This document shows, piece after piece, positions 28,159-38,857 of a DNA stretch of 64,000 nt. The notes below the pieces were generated by a model. That model was not told where the DNA came from. It made no database searches and saw only the letters and a program-made list of their open reading frames with translations. The stretch comes from Streptacidiphilus sp. 4-A2. GTDB lineage: Bacteria; Actinomycetota; Actinomycetes; Streptomycetales; Streptomycetaceae. The stretch spans positions 3,596,001-3,660,000 of the forward strand of contig JAAFYY010000001.1 in assembly GCA_014284505.1 (NCBI GenBank). The letters run 5' to 3'. A program made the position numbers and the translations under genes. The number at the start of each line of letters is the position of its first letter. The first letter of the stretch is position 1.

Positions 28159-28761
28159 GTGACCGGTCCCCGATCCAACCCCCAGAACTCCAACCCTCAG
28201 AACTCCAACTCCCAGAACTCCGAACCCCAGCCGTCCGACCCCCAGCCCGGCGACTTCGCCGTGGTCCGGATATCCGGTGACGTCGGCGGGCTCATCCGAT
28301 TCGGCCAGTGGCTCAACGGCGACGGCTTCGCCAACTTCGAGCATGCCTTCATCAGCGTCGGCGACGGACAGCTGGTCGAGGCGCAACCGGGCGGGGCCCG
28401 GCTGGCACCGCTGACCGAGTACGACGGCCGTCAGGCCGAGTGGTCCACCGGGCGGCAGGCACTCACCGGGGAGCAGCGCGCGGCCCTGGTGGCGGCGGCA
28501 CACCGGTATGTCGGCGTGCCCTACTCGTTCCTGGACTACGGCTCACTGGCGCTGGCCCGGCTGCGGCTGCGGCCGGGCTTCGTCAAGCGCTATGTGGCCG
28601 ACACCCGTCACATGATCTGCTCGCAACTGGTGGACCAGTGCTACCAGGATGCCGGGATCCACCTGTTCCGGGACGGCCGGATCCCCGGCGATGTCACCCC
28701 GGCGGACCTGCACCGGCTACTGGTCTCCTGGCCTTTGCTCGAAGCGCCCGACCAGGCCTGA
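28159..28761 (+). CDS. Permuted NlpC/P60-like papain-fold protein
   Basis: GTG at 28159 follows GGGGAGGGG. The first 35 residues are a Pro/Gln/Asn/Ser repeat (NPQNSNPQNSNSQNS). The catalytic domain begins PGDFAVVRISGDVGG and has His first (ANFEHAFISVGDGQLVEAQP) and Cys later (DTRHMICSQLVDQCYQDAG), the permuted order of YiiX/NlpC-like amidases. VPYSFLDYGSLAL lies between. There is no signal peptide, so an intracellular role or export by another route is likely. Function (amidase, peptidase or acyltransferase) undetermined. The stop codon lies at the start of a 17-bp tandem repeat. Confidence 0.8.
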   Translation: MTGPRSNPQNSNPQNSNSQNSEPQPSDPQPGDFAVVRISGDVGGLIRFGQWLNGDGFANFEHAFISVGDGQLVEAQPGGARLAPLTEYDGRQAEWSTGRQALTGEQRAALVAAAHRYVGVPYSFLDYGSLALARLRLRPGFVKRYVADTRHMICSQLVDQCYQDAGIHLFRDGRIPGDVTPADLHRLLVSWPLLEAPDQA

Positions 28762-28825
28762 GCCCGGCGCAGCCCTGAGCCCGGCGCAGCCCTGAGCCCG
28801 GCGCAGCCCTGAGCCCGGCGCAGCC
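28758..28825. repeat. Four perfect 17-bp tandem repeats
   Basis: CTGAGCCCGGCGCAGCC is present four times head to tail. The first copy holds the stop codon of the NlpC/P60-like gene, so copy-number change would not alter the protein. Located between converging genes. Confidence 0.92.
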
Positions 28826-28852
28826 CTGACGCAGGCGCGATCTGGGCAGGCG

Positions 28853-29524
28853 TCAGCCTCCGGTCCGGCGAGGGCCGCGGCCGGAGGCGGGGGCGGCGGT
28901 GCTGCGGCGCAGCACCAGCTCCGGGGCCACCAGCACCCGCCTCGTACCCACTGTCATCGCGGCCCGGTACCAGTTCCCGCTGGAAGGAGGCCGGGAGCAG
29001 TCCCAGCACGGTGGCCCGGAGGCCGGAGGCGCCGACCCAGCTGGTGTGGGCGCTGTCGCTGATCTCCTGGCAGCCGGTCAGGCTCTCGACCAGCTGCACT
29101 GTCCCGCCCTGGCCGCTGAACACCTCCAGCACGCTCCCGCCGATGTTGTCCGGGCAGCTGTAGAACCCGCTGGGCGCCGGGCCCAGCCCGTCGACGGCGG
29201 TGCGCAGCCGGTCCAGTACGGCGGTGCTGGTGACCACCTCGGAGACCGGCGCGGAGGGCCGGGCGCCGCTGCTCCCTGGCGCGTACCCGCACAGCAGCAG
29301 CCGGGTCGGCCGGGTCGACGCCAGCAGCGCGCCACCGAAGGAGGCCGCTCCGTGAGCCGACCGCGGCGGCTGCGGCGGGTGCGCCGGGCACGGTCCGGTC
29401 GGGGTCGGCTGCGCCACGGCGACCACCCCCGGATCGGTGCTGGTCACCGTGCCGCAGGCGACCACCGACACCGCGCAGAGCGCGGCGGCGACCCTGCCCC
29501 GAGCATGCGCCCCGTGCTCCGCAT
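28853..29524 (-). CDS. Putative lipoprotein
   Basis: ATG at 29524 (MRSTGRMLG); after one frame break near 29480 a hydrophobic stretch VAAALCAVSVVACGTV gives a lipobox (VVAC), so the mature protein should be anchored on the outer face of the membrane. The body (LLLCGYAPGS, VTSTAVLDRLRTAVDGLG, FYSCPDNIGGSVLEVFSGQG, QLVESLTGCQEISDSAHTS) shows paired Cys as in small actinobacterial lipoproteins of unknown function. A second break near 28950 leads to RRVLVAPELVLRRSTAAP and the TGA at 28853. About 220 aa. Confidence 0.7.
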
Positions 29525-29861
29525 CTGCCGGCCTCGTGTCCTCGCGCTCCGGGTCCGCTGCTGTCTGCCATGTCCAGCCTCCCTTTCTGCTCGTCGATCT
29601 GCTCGTCGATGCGGATGGGACGCGGCGGCTGCCGATCGGGTTCCCTCGCCGCCGGCACCGGCGAGCCCGGTTGACGTCCGGTCAGCCATCGGCCGACGCG
29701 GCGTCAGTTCTGCTGCCCTGTCCGGGCGGTGATGTCACTCATTGAGGCTCGTTACTTTCCGTATATCAGTGGATACGATTTGTATACGTAGTGATCGCGG
29801 GCGGCAGGTGCGACGGGTCAGGCCCGGCAGCCGCGCCGCCCCCGGCCCGGAGAGAAGGACC
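29525..29861. promoter_or_regulatory. Divergent region upstream of the RHS gene
   Basis: About 337 bp. An AT-rich block near 29755-29790 holds a CGTATA (29760-29765) / TATACG (29783-29788) inverted repeat with 17 bp between, close to the RHS start, a plausible operator overlapping a promoter. Nothing else recognised. Confidence 0.45.
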
Positions 29862-32800
29862 ATGGATTCACGGCACTCGGTGCGCCTGCGGCTGATCGCA
29901 CAGCTGGCGGTCCTGCTGGCCTTCTGTCTGGTGGTCCGGCTCGGCGGCGGCGCCGCCTGGGCGCTCCGGCCACGGGCGCCGCCCGGGCCGGGCACGCCGC
30001 CCCGCACCGGCGCACCCCGCCCGCGCCGCCCGGGGCCCGCCCGGTCGTGCCGCCGCTGCCGGCCTCGGCCAGGCCCCACCACGGGCTCCCGCCCGGCACC
30101 CGGCCGCCGGTCGAGCCGCCGGCGACCAGAGCCCAGGGCGGGCCCAGGCGGCTGACCCCGGCCGAATGGCAGCGGGCCGCCCGGCCGCACCGCACCGGCC
30201 CAGGGCGGCCGAGGACAGTGCCGCCGGAGCCCGGAACCCGCTGCTGCGCCCGGGGTTCACCATCGGCGACACCTCGCTGGTGCTGTACTTCGACGCGGCC
30301 GGGCCCGGCGTCACCGACTGGACCACCTGGTACGCCACCGTCTACGACCCGGACACCGGCACCGCACAGCAGTCCACCCCGCAGGCCGGCGCGGACACCC
30401 CGGCCTGCGGCGCGCCCCGGCAGTACTGCCGCAGCCTGGGCAGCGCCGACGGCTGGTCGCTGAAGGACGGTCACCACTACTTCGCCACGCTCACGGTGAC
30501 CCTCAAGGACGGCACCCAGGTCGTCTCCGACACCGACACCGACCAGGCCCGGGCGACCGCCGTGCCCCCGGCGCTGCCCGCCGCGCAGGCGATCGGCTGC
30601 TCCTGCAACGACGCCCTGGCCCCGACCGCGTTCGGCCAGGCGCTGCGCGGCAGCAACGTCAACACCGGCACCGGCACCTTCACCCTCAGCGGCACCGACC
30701 TGCAGATGACCGGGCTGGGCGTGCCGTTCCAGGCCGTGCGCCGCTACTCCTCCGGCAACACCGGTGCCGGATCGCTCGGGGTCGGCTGGTCCTGGAGCTA
30801 CGACGTACGGGTGTTCCCGCCCGCCCAGGGCGGGGGCGCGGTCACCGTCCGGGCCGAGGACGGCGCCCAGGCCGTCTACCGGCACGCGGCCGACGGCTCG
30901 TACCAGCGGCCGCCGGGGGTGCGCTCCGGGCTCAGCACCGTCGCCGGCGGCTGGCGGCTGCTGACGCCGTCCCAGATCAGCTATCTCTTCGACGGGACCG
31001 GCCGGCTGACCTCGGTGAAGAACCCGCGCGGGCAGGGCGTCAGCATCAGCTACGGCCCCTCCTCCTGGACCCTCACCGACGCCGCCGGACGCCAGGTGGA
31101 CGTGCGGCTGAACCAGGACGGGCTGATCCGCGCCATCACCTGCCGGACGGCAGGACCACCGGCTACAGCTATCAGAACGGGCAGCTCACGCGGTGACCGA
31201 CGCGCCGCCCGCGGTCTGGGGCTACCAGTACGACCACGGGCTGCTGAGCGCGCTGCTGGACCCGCGCGGGCGGGTGCAGGTCGCCAGCACCTACAGCGGC
31301 GGCGGGTGGTCCGGCAGAGCGACGCCGAGGGCCAGGTCACCACCTTCTCCTGGGACCCGGGCAAGCAGGAGGCCACCACCGTCGACCCGGACGGGGTCAC
31401 CACCTACGACGGCTACCGCGACAATGTGCTGCTCTACAGCCAGAACGGCAACGGGGACACCGCCAACCACCGCTACGACACCGCGCTCAACCCGAGCCTG
31501 CTGATCGACCCATGGGCAACCAGTACGCCGGGGCCTTCGACGGCAACGGCAACCTGCTCTCCTCGACCCAGCCGGAGCCGTTCAGCGCGACCGTCTCCAA
31601 CGGCTACGACCAGCACAACAACCTCAGCTCGCACACCGACGCGCTCGGCCACACCTCGACCTTCGGCTACACCTCCTTCGACGAGCTGAACAAGATCAGC
31701 GACCCGGGCGACGACGAGACCGTGCTCACCGTGGACAGCCGCGGCCTGGCCACCGCGCTGCGCGACCCGCGCGGCAAGATCACCACCATGGCCTACGACG
31801 GCTACGGCAACCTGACGTCCACCACCACCCGGCGGGCGAACGCACCAGCTACGCCTACGACGTCACCGGCCGGCTGACCGCCACCACCGACCCGCGCGGC
31901 AACCTGCCCGGGGCCGATCCCGCGGCGTTCACCACCAGGTACGTCTACGACAACCTGGACCGGCTGCGGAAGTCCTACGACCCGGGCAAGGCCAGCCCCT
32001 GGACCACCTCCTACGACGAGCTCGGCCAGCTGACCGACAGCGCCGACCCGCTGGGCGACCGTTCCGAGCGGCACTACGGGAAGGTCATCGGCCGGGTCGA
32101 GAGCACCGTCGACGCCCAGGGGAACACCACCCGCTACTGCTACACCGCCGCCGGGCGGCAGTCCTCGGTGACCGGTCCCACCGGTGACGAGACCACCTAC
32201 GCCTACGACGACCGGGGCGCGCTCGACAAGGTGGTCTCGCCGCGCGGCAATGTGCCCGGCGCCAACCCGGCGGACTTCACCACCACCTACACCTACGACT
32301 ACAACGAGAACCTGGTCCGGTCCTCCCACCCGTACCCGGGCGGCGGGTTCACCACCGACAACACCCGCTTCGACGAGCTGAACCGGGCCACCGCCAGCAT
32401 CGACCCGCTCGGCCGGTCCAGCACCACCAGCTACGACAACAACAGCGACGTGATCTCCAGCACCGACCCGCTGGGCCAGTCCACGGCCATCAGCTACGAC
32501 GTCAACGGCCGGCCCTCGGCGGTCACCGCCCCGGGCGGGGGCCAGGTCGGCACCGAGTACGACCCGGCCGGCAACCCCGTCCGCCGCACCTCCCCCACCG
32601 GCGGGGTCACCACCTGGAGCTACGACGACGACGGCCGGGTCTCCGGCACGGTCGACCCCAGGGGCAATGCCCCGGCGGCACCCCGGCCGGCTACACCACG
32701 TCCTACGCCTACGACCCGGTGGGCAACCTGACCAAGGTCACCGACCCGCTCGGGGACGCCACCGGCTTCGCCTACGACGCGGTCGACCGGGTCACCGGCA

Positions 32801-35280
32801 GCACCGACGCCGCCGGGCACCACACCGGCTACGACTACGACGACGCGGACCGGATCCGCTCGATCAGCGGCCCGGGGCCGGACACCCGGACCAGCTACGA
32901 GCACAACCCGGACGGACAGCTCACCGCCCGCACTGACCCCAACGGGCACACCAGCAGCTACGGCTACTACCCGGACGGGCGGCCGGCCAGCTCCACCGAC
33001 CCGCTCGGCCGGCAGACCGGCTACGACTACGACGCCGAGGGCCACCTCACCCGGATCGTCACGCCCGGCCCCGGCGGCCCCGCCGACAACACCATCGCCG
33101 ACTCCTACGACATCCTCGGCCGGCTGGTCGGCCGGGACATGGCGGGCGGCGGCACCGTCTACGCCTACGGCTACGACGCCGACAGCCGGCTCACCAGCCT
33201 GGCCGACCCGGGCGGGCTGCGCACCCGCACCTTCGACAGCGCGGGCCGACTGACCAGCGACAGCCGGGAGGGCCGCACCTTCCACTACGGGTACGACTCC
33301 GACGGCAACCTGGTCTCCCGCGACCGGCCCGACGGCACGGTGCTGGAGGCCGAATTCGACGCCGCCGACCGGCTGGCGAGGATCACCGCGCACGGCGGCC
33401 CGGCAGGCTCCGCACGCGCCCCCTACACCTTCGGCTACGACCCGGCCGGTCGGCTGGCCCGCACCAGCGGGCCGCAGTCCGGCGGGCTGGTCACCGAACG
33501 CTCCTACGACCGCGCGGGCCGGCTCAGCGAACTGGACAGCAGCACCCGGCCGGCCCCCTGGCCGACTACCGGATCAGCCATGACGCGGTGGGCAACCCGA
33601 CCAGCGTCACCACCGCGCGCGGCGCGCCAGCAGGCCATGGCCTTCGGCTACGACGACGCCAGCCGGCTCACCACCGCCTGCTACGGCGCGTCCAACTGCG
33701 CCGACTCCCCACCGGGCAGGTGAACTACAGCTACGACCGGGTCGGCAACCGGCTGCGGCAGACCACCACCGGCACCGCCGGGAACGACACCGTCGACTAC
33801 CGCTACGACCAGGCCGACCAGCTGGTCCGCTCGCGCAGCGCAGGCACTGGCGCGGTCACCGCCTACGGCTACGACCCCCGGGGCGACCTGGACCGGGCCG
33901 GCGCCGACTCCTTCCGCTACAACCTGGACCACTCGCTGGCCTCGGCCACCGTCGGCGGGCTGACCACCAGCTACGGCTACGACGGCCAGGGCCTGCGGCA
34001 GAGCGCGGTCACCGGCAACGCCGACGTCACCAGCAGCACTTTCGACTGGGACACCGCGGGCGGCTCCCCGCAGCTCGCCGCGGTGCGCACCGCCACCGCG
34101 TCCAAGCCGGACGACAGCACCACCAAGGGCATCCTGGACGGCCCGGACGACCACCCGCTGGCGCTGCTGAACGACTCCGGCACCGACCCGCTGGTGCCCG
34201 ACTGGCTGTCCGGGACCGCCGACGTGCTCTCCCCCAAGGGCTCGGTGCTGGCCGCCTACGACTACGACCCCTACGGCCAGCCGCGCAAGAACGGCACCGC
34301 CGGCAGCACCCGGCCCTGGTGGACAACCCGGTCCGGTTCGCCGGCGGCTACCAGGACCCGGCCCTCGGCGGCGGCTACGCCACCCCCGCCCGCATGTACG
34401 ACCCGGGCACCGGCCGCTTCGGCGGCACCGACCCGGTCCAGCCGTCGCTGAGCAGCCCGGCGGTCAGCAGCTACGCCTACGTCGCCGACCGGCCGACCGC
34501 CTTCACCGACCCCTCGGGCGCCAAGAGCCAGCACCAGGAGAACCACGACGCCGCACTGGCGCTCGCCGTCGAGGAGCGGCTCGCCCCGCTGTACGGGCCG
34601 CAGAACGTCTACGGCGACGAGACCGGACTGCGGTCGCTGGCCGGGTACTCCAACGGCACCCGGATCGAGGTACCCATCCTCAACCCCACGCCCAAGGGCC
34701 ACCTCACCGGCCACCCGGACATCATCGCGCTGGACGGCCCACGGACCCTGCTCTACGAGATCAAACCGGCCGCCGACCAGGACTCCAGGATGGGCTCGTA
34801 TTCGTACGACGTCCGCGGCATCGAGAACGCCGATCAGGTACAGGGCTATCTCGACGGGCTGACCCACCTCGGTACCCCAATGTGCAGACCGGGCCGCCGA
34901 TCGTGCCCGCCAGCCGGGACTACCCCGACGGAAGCAAGCTCACCATCTTCTCCGGCACCAGCTGGAGCGCCCTGGCCCCCAAGGGCAAGCGTCCGGCGGA
35001 CAATGACTCCGGAATCATCTACTACAACAAGACCGAGGCACCGAAGCGGCCGCCGCTGCCGCCAATCTCCGCCACCCCCACCACCGGTGACAACGACCAG
35101 AAGAAGCAGGTCCCGCAGGAGGTCCCGGCGCAGCAGCCGATCGTCAGCGACACCGGTGAGGTGGTGAAGGATCTGGTGCTCGCAGCGGCGGTGGTAGTAC
35201 TGGTGGTTGCCGTCGCCATGGCGGCCGCGCCCATTCTCGCCGCCGCCGCGGGGGCCCTGGCCCTGATCGCCCTGTTCTGA
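29862..35280 (+). CDS. Secreted RHS/YD-repeat polymorphic toxin with PD-(D/E)xK-like C-terminal domain
   Basis: ATG at 29862 follows AGAGAAGGACC. The signal peptide is RLIAQLAVLLAFCLVVRLGG. A Pro-rich linker leads to an N-terminal domain (GFTIGDTSLVLYFDAAGPGV), the pre-RHS entry NVNTGTGTFTLSGTDLQMTG and about 1,000 residues of YD repeats (xxYDxxGxLxxxxxP, from about 30750 to 34250). The core closes at DPVQPSLSSPAVSSYAYVAD...DPSG near 34430-34530. The variable tail has GHPDIIALDGPRTLLYEIKP, matching a PD-(D/E)xK nuclease site, then a charged linker and a C-terminal hydrophobic hairpin (LVLAAAVVVLVVAVAMAAAP). Frame breaks near 30000, 30145, 31145, 31310, 31510, 31835, 32680, 33555, 33715, 34310 and 34875. 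RHS shells deliver toxins to rival cells; here secretion is probably Sec-dependent. Confidence 0.85.
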
Positions 35281-35305
35281 CCGTACGCCCGCCCGAGGAG
35301 ACACC

Positions 35306-36292
35306 GTGGAGCAGCAGCAGGACCGGGTGGCGGCGGGACGCGCCGCCGATCCCTGGTACGACCAGCGGGAGGAGATCCGGGCGGTCGAGTTCGACGCGGT
35401 GGACTACTTCGTGCACCAGCCGGGGCGCCCGCCCGCGCCCCGGCCCCGACTGGGCGTCTACCTGGACTCCGGGCTGTCCCAGCCGGGGCTGGCCGAGGCG
35501 CTGCCGGGCCTGCTGGACGACCTGGCCGCGCCTGCTGCGGACCACCGGGCAGCCGATGCGGCCCGCACAGGCCGGGTGCGTGCGGCGCGGGCAGGCCCCG
35601 GTGGACCGACGGTGGGACGGGACGACGCTGCCGAAGCTGGTCGCGGCGCTGGACACGGGGGAGGTCACCGGGCTCACCGTCTCGGTGGACAGCGCGGACG
35701 GCGAGGAGTTCTGCCATCTGTGGCTGGCCGCGCTGCCGCAGCAGCCGGACGCCGCCGTCGAGCTGTCGCTGATCCCCAGTCCCGACCTGTGGCCGGCCGA
35801 GGCCACCGACGAGGTCGCCGAGCTGCTGCTGGAGCTGGTGACCGACTGGGCCGTACCGCTGGAGCTGCTCACCGCCGGGCTCACCTACGACCAGGCGGAT
35901 CCCCGCCGCTCCCCTGGGACGCCTGGTACAACGCCGACCACCGCACCACCGCGCCGCTCACCCGGGACCATGTGCGCGGCTACTTCTGGGCGAATCTGCT
36001 CACCGAGGGCCAGCTGGCCCGGCTCGGCGGGCGGGCGGCGCTGCGCGAGCGGGCCGCCGAACACGGGCTGCTGGTGGCCGAGTCGGGGGCGGCGGTGGTG
36101 CTGCGCGGTCCCGGACCGGTCACCGCCTTCGACGACCGGCAGCTGGCGGCCGCCAAGGCGGTGCTCGGCCCGGTGCTGATCGACAAGCCTTATCTGATCT
36201 ACGAGGGCTACCCGCTGCGGATCGTGCCCGACCCGGGCACCGCCTTTCGCCGCACCCCGGCGGACCGGCCCCGGCCCCGGCTGCTGGCCTGA
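35306..36292 (+). CDS. Probable immunity protein for the RHS toxin
   Basis: GTG at 35306 follows GAGGAGAC and lies 25 bp after the toxin stop, the usual immunity position. About 325 aa, acidic, soluble. Features: WYDQREEIRAVEFDAVDYFV, LGVYLDSGLSQPGLAEALPG, LTVSVDSADGEEFCHLWLAA, HVRGYFWANLLTEGQLARLG and YEGYPLRIVPDPG. The WANLLT/LARLGG stretch resembles DUF3396-type immunity proteins, though I am not certain. Frame breaks near 35535 and 35905. It has no signal peptide, so it would protect from inside the cytoplasm, fitting a nuclease toxin. Orphan in function if the toxin assignment is wrong. Confidence 0.6.
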   Translation: MEQQQDRVAAGRAADPWYDQREEIRAVEFDAVDYFVHQPGRPPAPRPRLGVYLDSGLSQPGLAEALPGLLDDLAAPAADHRAADAARTGRVRAARAGPGGPTVGRDDAAEAGRGAGHGGGHRAHRLGGQRGRRGVLPSVAGRAAAAAGRRRRAVADPQSRPVAGRGHRRGRRAAAGAGDRLGRTAGAAHRRAHLRPGGSPPLPWDAWYNADHRTTAPLTRDHVRGYFWANLLTEGQLARLGGRAALRERAAEHGLLVAESGAAVVLRGPGPVTAFDDRQLAAAKAVLGPVLIDKPYLIYEGYPLRIVPDPGTAFRRTPADRPRPRLLA

Positions 36293-36356
36293 GCCGAGGC
36301 CCCTCAGCAGCCGGGCCTCAGGCCGGGCGGCCGGGCCTGGGGCCCGGCGGTCGGGC

Positions 36357-36974
36357 TCAGCTCTCCGCGAGCCGGGCCCGCAACTCGTGGTTCTCCCGTT
36401 CCAGCGCCGCCAGCCGGGCCCGGACCGGCTCCAGGGCCTCGGCGAGCTCGTCCTCCGAGAAGCGCGGGTGATGTGCTGGTGGCAGTTCCAGTTGAAGCCG
36501 ACCACCGTGATCACCAGCAGCCGCTCGACCACGCCCGGGGTGCGCAGCGCGCCCAGCCGCTCGGTCAGCGCCGGATCCTCGTCCAGCTCCCGGAGCACGG
36601 CGCGGCCGAAGACCTTGAGCCGGGTGCGGCGGGGTAGTCCATGAAGAAGAACGACACCCGGTCGTCCCCGCGCAGATTGCCGGTGTGATGTACTGGCGGT
36701 TGCCGCGCACCTCGGCCAGGGCGAAGGTGTGTTCGTCCAGCACCTGGACGAACCCGGGCGGCCCGCCCCGGTACTGGACGTAGGGCCAGCCGGTCTCGCC
36801 CACGCTGGCCAGGTAGCAGCCGTCGCGCTCGCCGATGAACTCCGCCTCGGCCGCGGTGAGCGGATCCGGCCCCTCCCCGAAGTCGAGCACCCGGCCGACC
36901 GCACGGGCGCTGCCCTGCTCCCGCTGCACCTGTTGCACGGTCTCGGTGTAGGCGACTCTGGCGTAGTTGCTCAC
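36357..36974 (-). CDS. Pyridoxamine 5'-phosphate oxidase-like flavoprotein
   Basis: GTG at 36974 follows GAGGAGG. A split-barrel flavin-binding fold is indicated by FIGERDGCYLASVGETGWPY, VQYRGGPPGFVQVLDEHTFA and EVRGNRQYITxGNLRGDDRV, followed by a long C-terminal helix (LAALERENHELRARLAES). About 205 aa. Such proteins are FMN- or F420-linked reductases or oxidases of unknown substrate, not the vitamin B6 enzyme itself. Frame breaks near 36690, 36635 and 36475. It is separated from the GntR gene by 250 bp and reads in the same direction; not obviously part of the polyamine operon. Confidence 0.8.
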   Translation of the reverse strand: MSNYARVAYTETVQQVQREQGSARAVGRVLDFGEGPDPLTAAEAEFIGERDGCYLASVGETGWPYVQYRGGPPGFVQVLDEHTFALAEVRGNRQYITPAICAGTTGCRSSSWTTPPHPAQGLRPRRAPGAGRGSGADRAAGRAAHPGRGRAAAGDHGGRLQLELPPAHHPRFSEDELAEALEPVRARLAALERENHELRARLAES

Positions 36975-37225
36975 TGGGGCCTCCTCGGGATGGTCGCACT
37001 GCGCCGGCGGCGTGCTGCCGGTGCGCCGTCCGCCCTCAGCCCGCTGTCCGGGCGGCGCGCGCCGGGGTCTTCGTACGCCCATGGGTTCATTCACAGAACC
37101 TACGGCCGCCGACTCCGAGGATACTCGCCGAACGGCACTGGGTCGGCCATCGAACCGATCGATCCGCACCCGAACGGGCCGCCCCGGTCCGCTCCCGCGC
37201 GGGCCCGGCGGTGCCGCGGCCGGCT

Positions 37226-37994
37226 TCAGCCGAGGAAGCCGCGCAGCAGTGAGGCGGTGCCGGTGACGTGCTGTTCCATCTCGCGGTGGGCCGCGGGCGC
37301 GTCGCCGGTGAGGATGGCGGTGAGGATCGCCCGGTGCTGCCGTTCGGAGTGCTCGATATTGGGCTGCAACAGCGGGATGGCGTTCAGCAGTTCGTTCAGC
37401 CGCAGCCGGGTGCTCTCGATGCTGGCGTAGAGCGAGGGCGAGCCGGACATCTCGGCGATGGCGAGGTGGAACCGGGAGTCCATCAGCCGGTAGCCGGCGC
37501 TGTCGGCCTCGGCGACGTCGTCCAGCCGGGCCTGGAGGTACTGCCGCTGCTCGGCGGTCAGCGTCCGGGCCGCGGTGAGCGCGCAGGCCCCGGTTCGAGC
37601 ACCTGGCGGTAGCGCAGCGCGTCGTCGATGTCCTCGCCGAGGGCGGTGGCGACCCGCAGCAGTTCGCCGGGGCCGGGCGCGGCCGGCTGGTAGGTGACAA
37701 AGGTGCCGCCGTAGCGGCCGCGGCGCGATTCCACATAACCGGCCTGTTGCAGGGCCCGGATGGCCTCGCGCAGGGTGACCCGGCTGATGCCGAGCCGGAC
37801 CGAGAGCTCGCGTTCCGGGGCAGGCTCTCGCCGTGGGCGACCACGCCGAGCTTGATGGCGTGCAGCAGGCGCTCGACCGTCTCCTCGAAGGCGTTGCCGG
37901 TCCGCACCGCGCGGAAGACCGCCTCGCTGACCAGATCCCTTGCGGGTGCCGCCGGTTCGGGCAGGCCCCGTTCCGGTGCGACCGGCTGGCTCAT
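37226..37994 (-). CDS. FadR-type GntR transcriptional regulator
   Basis: ATG at 37994 (MSQPVAPERG). The winged helix is ERELSVRLGISRVTLREAIR plus ALQQAGYVESRRGRYGGTFV; the ligand-binding FCD domain runs from YRQVLEPG to MEQHVTGTASLLRGFLG, with metal-site His in DSRFHLAIAE and ERQHRAIL. About 255 aa. Frame breaks near 37825 and 37592. It lies downstream of, and in the same direction as, the aldehyde dehydrogenase/SDR genes, with its own 11-bp inverted repeat upstream; a related repeat lies before the permease. Probably a repressor relieved by an intermediate of the catabolic pathway. Confidence 0.87.
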
Positions 37995-38027
37995 GGTGGT
38001 CCCTTCCCGGCTGGTGGCTCCAGCGTA

Positions 38028-38060
38028 ACCCCAATGGACTGGACATTGTTCCATTGGGGT
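38028..38060 (-). promoter_or_regulatory. 11-bp perfect inverted repeat, likely GntR operator (autoregulation)
   Basis: ACCCCAATGGA (38028-38038) and TCCATTGGGGT (38050-38060), spacer 11 bp, 34 bp upstream of the GntR start and 25 bp after the SDR stop. CAATGGACT and CCATTG recur at 44020-44043 before the permease. It could also fold as a terminator for the SDR operon. Confidence 0.68.
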
Positions 38061-38085
38061 CACGCCTGCCCCCCGTGACCGACGG

Positions 38086-38853
38086 CTAGAGCGGGGTCAC
38101 ATAGGCGGCCGAGATACCACCGTCGACCAGGAAGGTGTTGGCGGTCATGAACGAGGAGTCGTCACTGGCCAGGAAGGCCACCGCGGCGGCGATCTCCTCG
38201 GGTTCGGCGAAGCGCCCCATCGGGATGTGGACCAGCCGCCGGGCCGCGCGCTCCGGGTCCTTGGCGAACAGCTCCTGCAGCAGCGGGGTGTTGACCGGGC
38301 CCGGGCACAGCGCGTTCACCCGGATGCCCTCGCGGCCGAACTGCACGCCCAGCTCGCGGGACATCGACAGCACCCCGCCCTTGGAGGCGCTGTAGGAGAT
38401 CTGCGAGGTGGCCGCGCCCATCAGCGCCACGAAGGAGGCGGTGTTGATGATCGACCCCTTGCCCTGCCGCTGCATGTGCCCGATGGCGTACTTGCAGCAC
38501 AGGTAGACGCTGGTCAGGTTGACCTCCTGCACCCGGCGCCAGGCGTCCAGGCCGGTGGTGAGGATCGAGTCGTCGTCCGGCGGGGAGATGCCGGCGTTGT
38601 TGAAGGCGATGTCCAGCCGCCCGTACTCGGCCACCGCGGCCTCGTACATGCCGCGCACCGCGTCCTCGTCGGTGACGTCGGCCTGCACGAACAGGCCGCC
38701 GACCGCGTCCGCGGCCTTCTGGCCCGAGGCCGGGTCCAGGTCGACGCAGACCACCTTCGCGCCCTCGGACGCCAGTCGCCGGGCGCTGGCCAGGCCGATG
38801 CCGCTGCCGGCTCCGGTGATGACGGCGACGCGGCCGTCCAGACGGTTGCTCAT
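38086..38853 (-). CDS. Short-chain dehydrogenase/reductase of the gamma-glutamyl pathway operon
   Basis: Intact 255-aa classical SDR: the NAD-binding VAVITGAGSGIGLASARRLA, VDLD (acidic end of beta2, NAD preference), FNNAGIS, catalytic Ser in IINTASF, YSASK (Tyr/Lys) and LCPGPVNTPLL. ATG at 38853, five bases from the aldehyde dehydrogenase stop. Its substrate is unknown; in this operon it probably oxidises or reduces an intermediate of polyamine or amino-alcohol breakdown. Last gene of the operon before the regulator. Confidence 0.9.
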   Translation of the reverse strand: MSNRLDGRVAVITGAGSGIGLASARRLASEGAKVVCVDLDPASGQKAADAVGGLFVQADVTDEDAVRGMYEAAVAEYGRLDIAFNNAGISPPDDDSILTTGLDAWRRVQEVNLTSVYLCCKYAIGHMQRQGKGSIINTASFVALMGAATSQISYSASKGGVLSMSRELGVQFGREGIRVNALCPGPVNTPLLQELFAKDPERAARRLVHIPMGRFAEPEEIAAAVAFLASDDSSFMTANTFLVDGGISAAYVTPL

Positions 38854-38857
38854 GTGC

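Noticed and set aside
36357..38063. Single minus frame linking the GntR N-terminus to the PPOX protein
   Set aside because: It crosses a non-coding 250-bp stretch and both proteins' natural starts (GAGGAGG before 36974) and ends; frame breaks create it.
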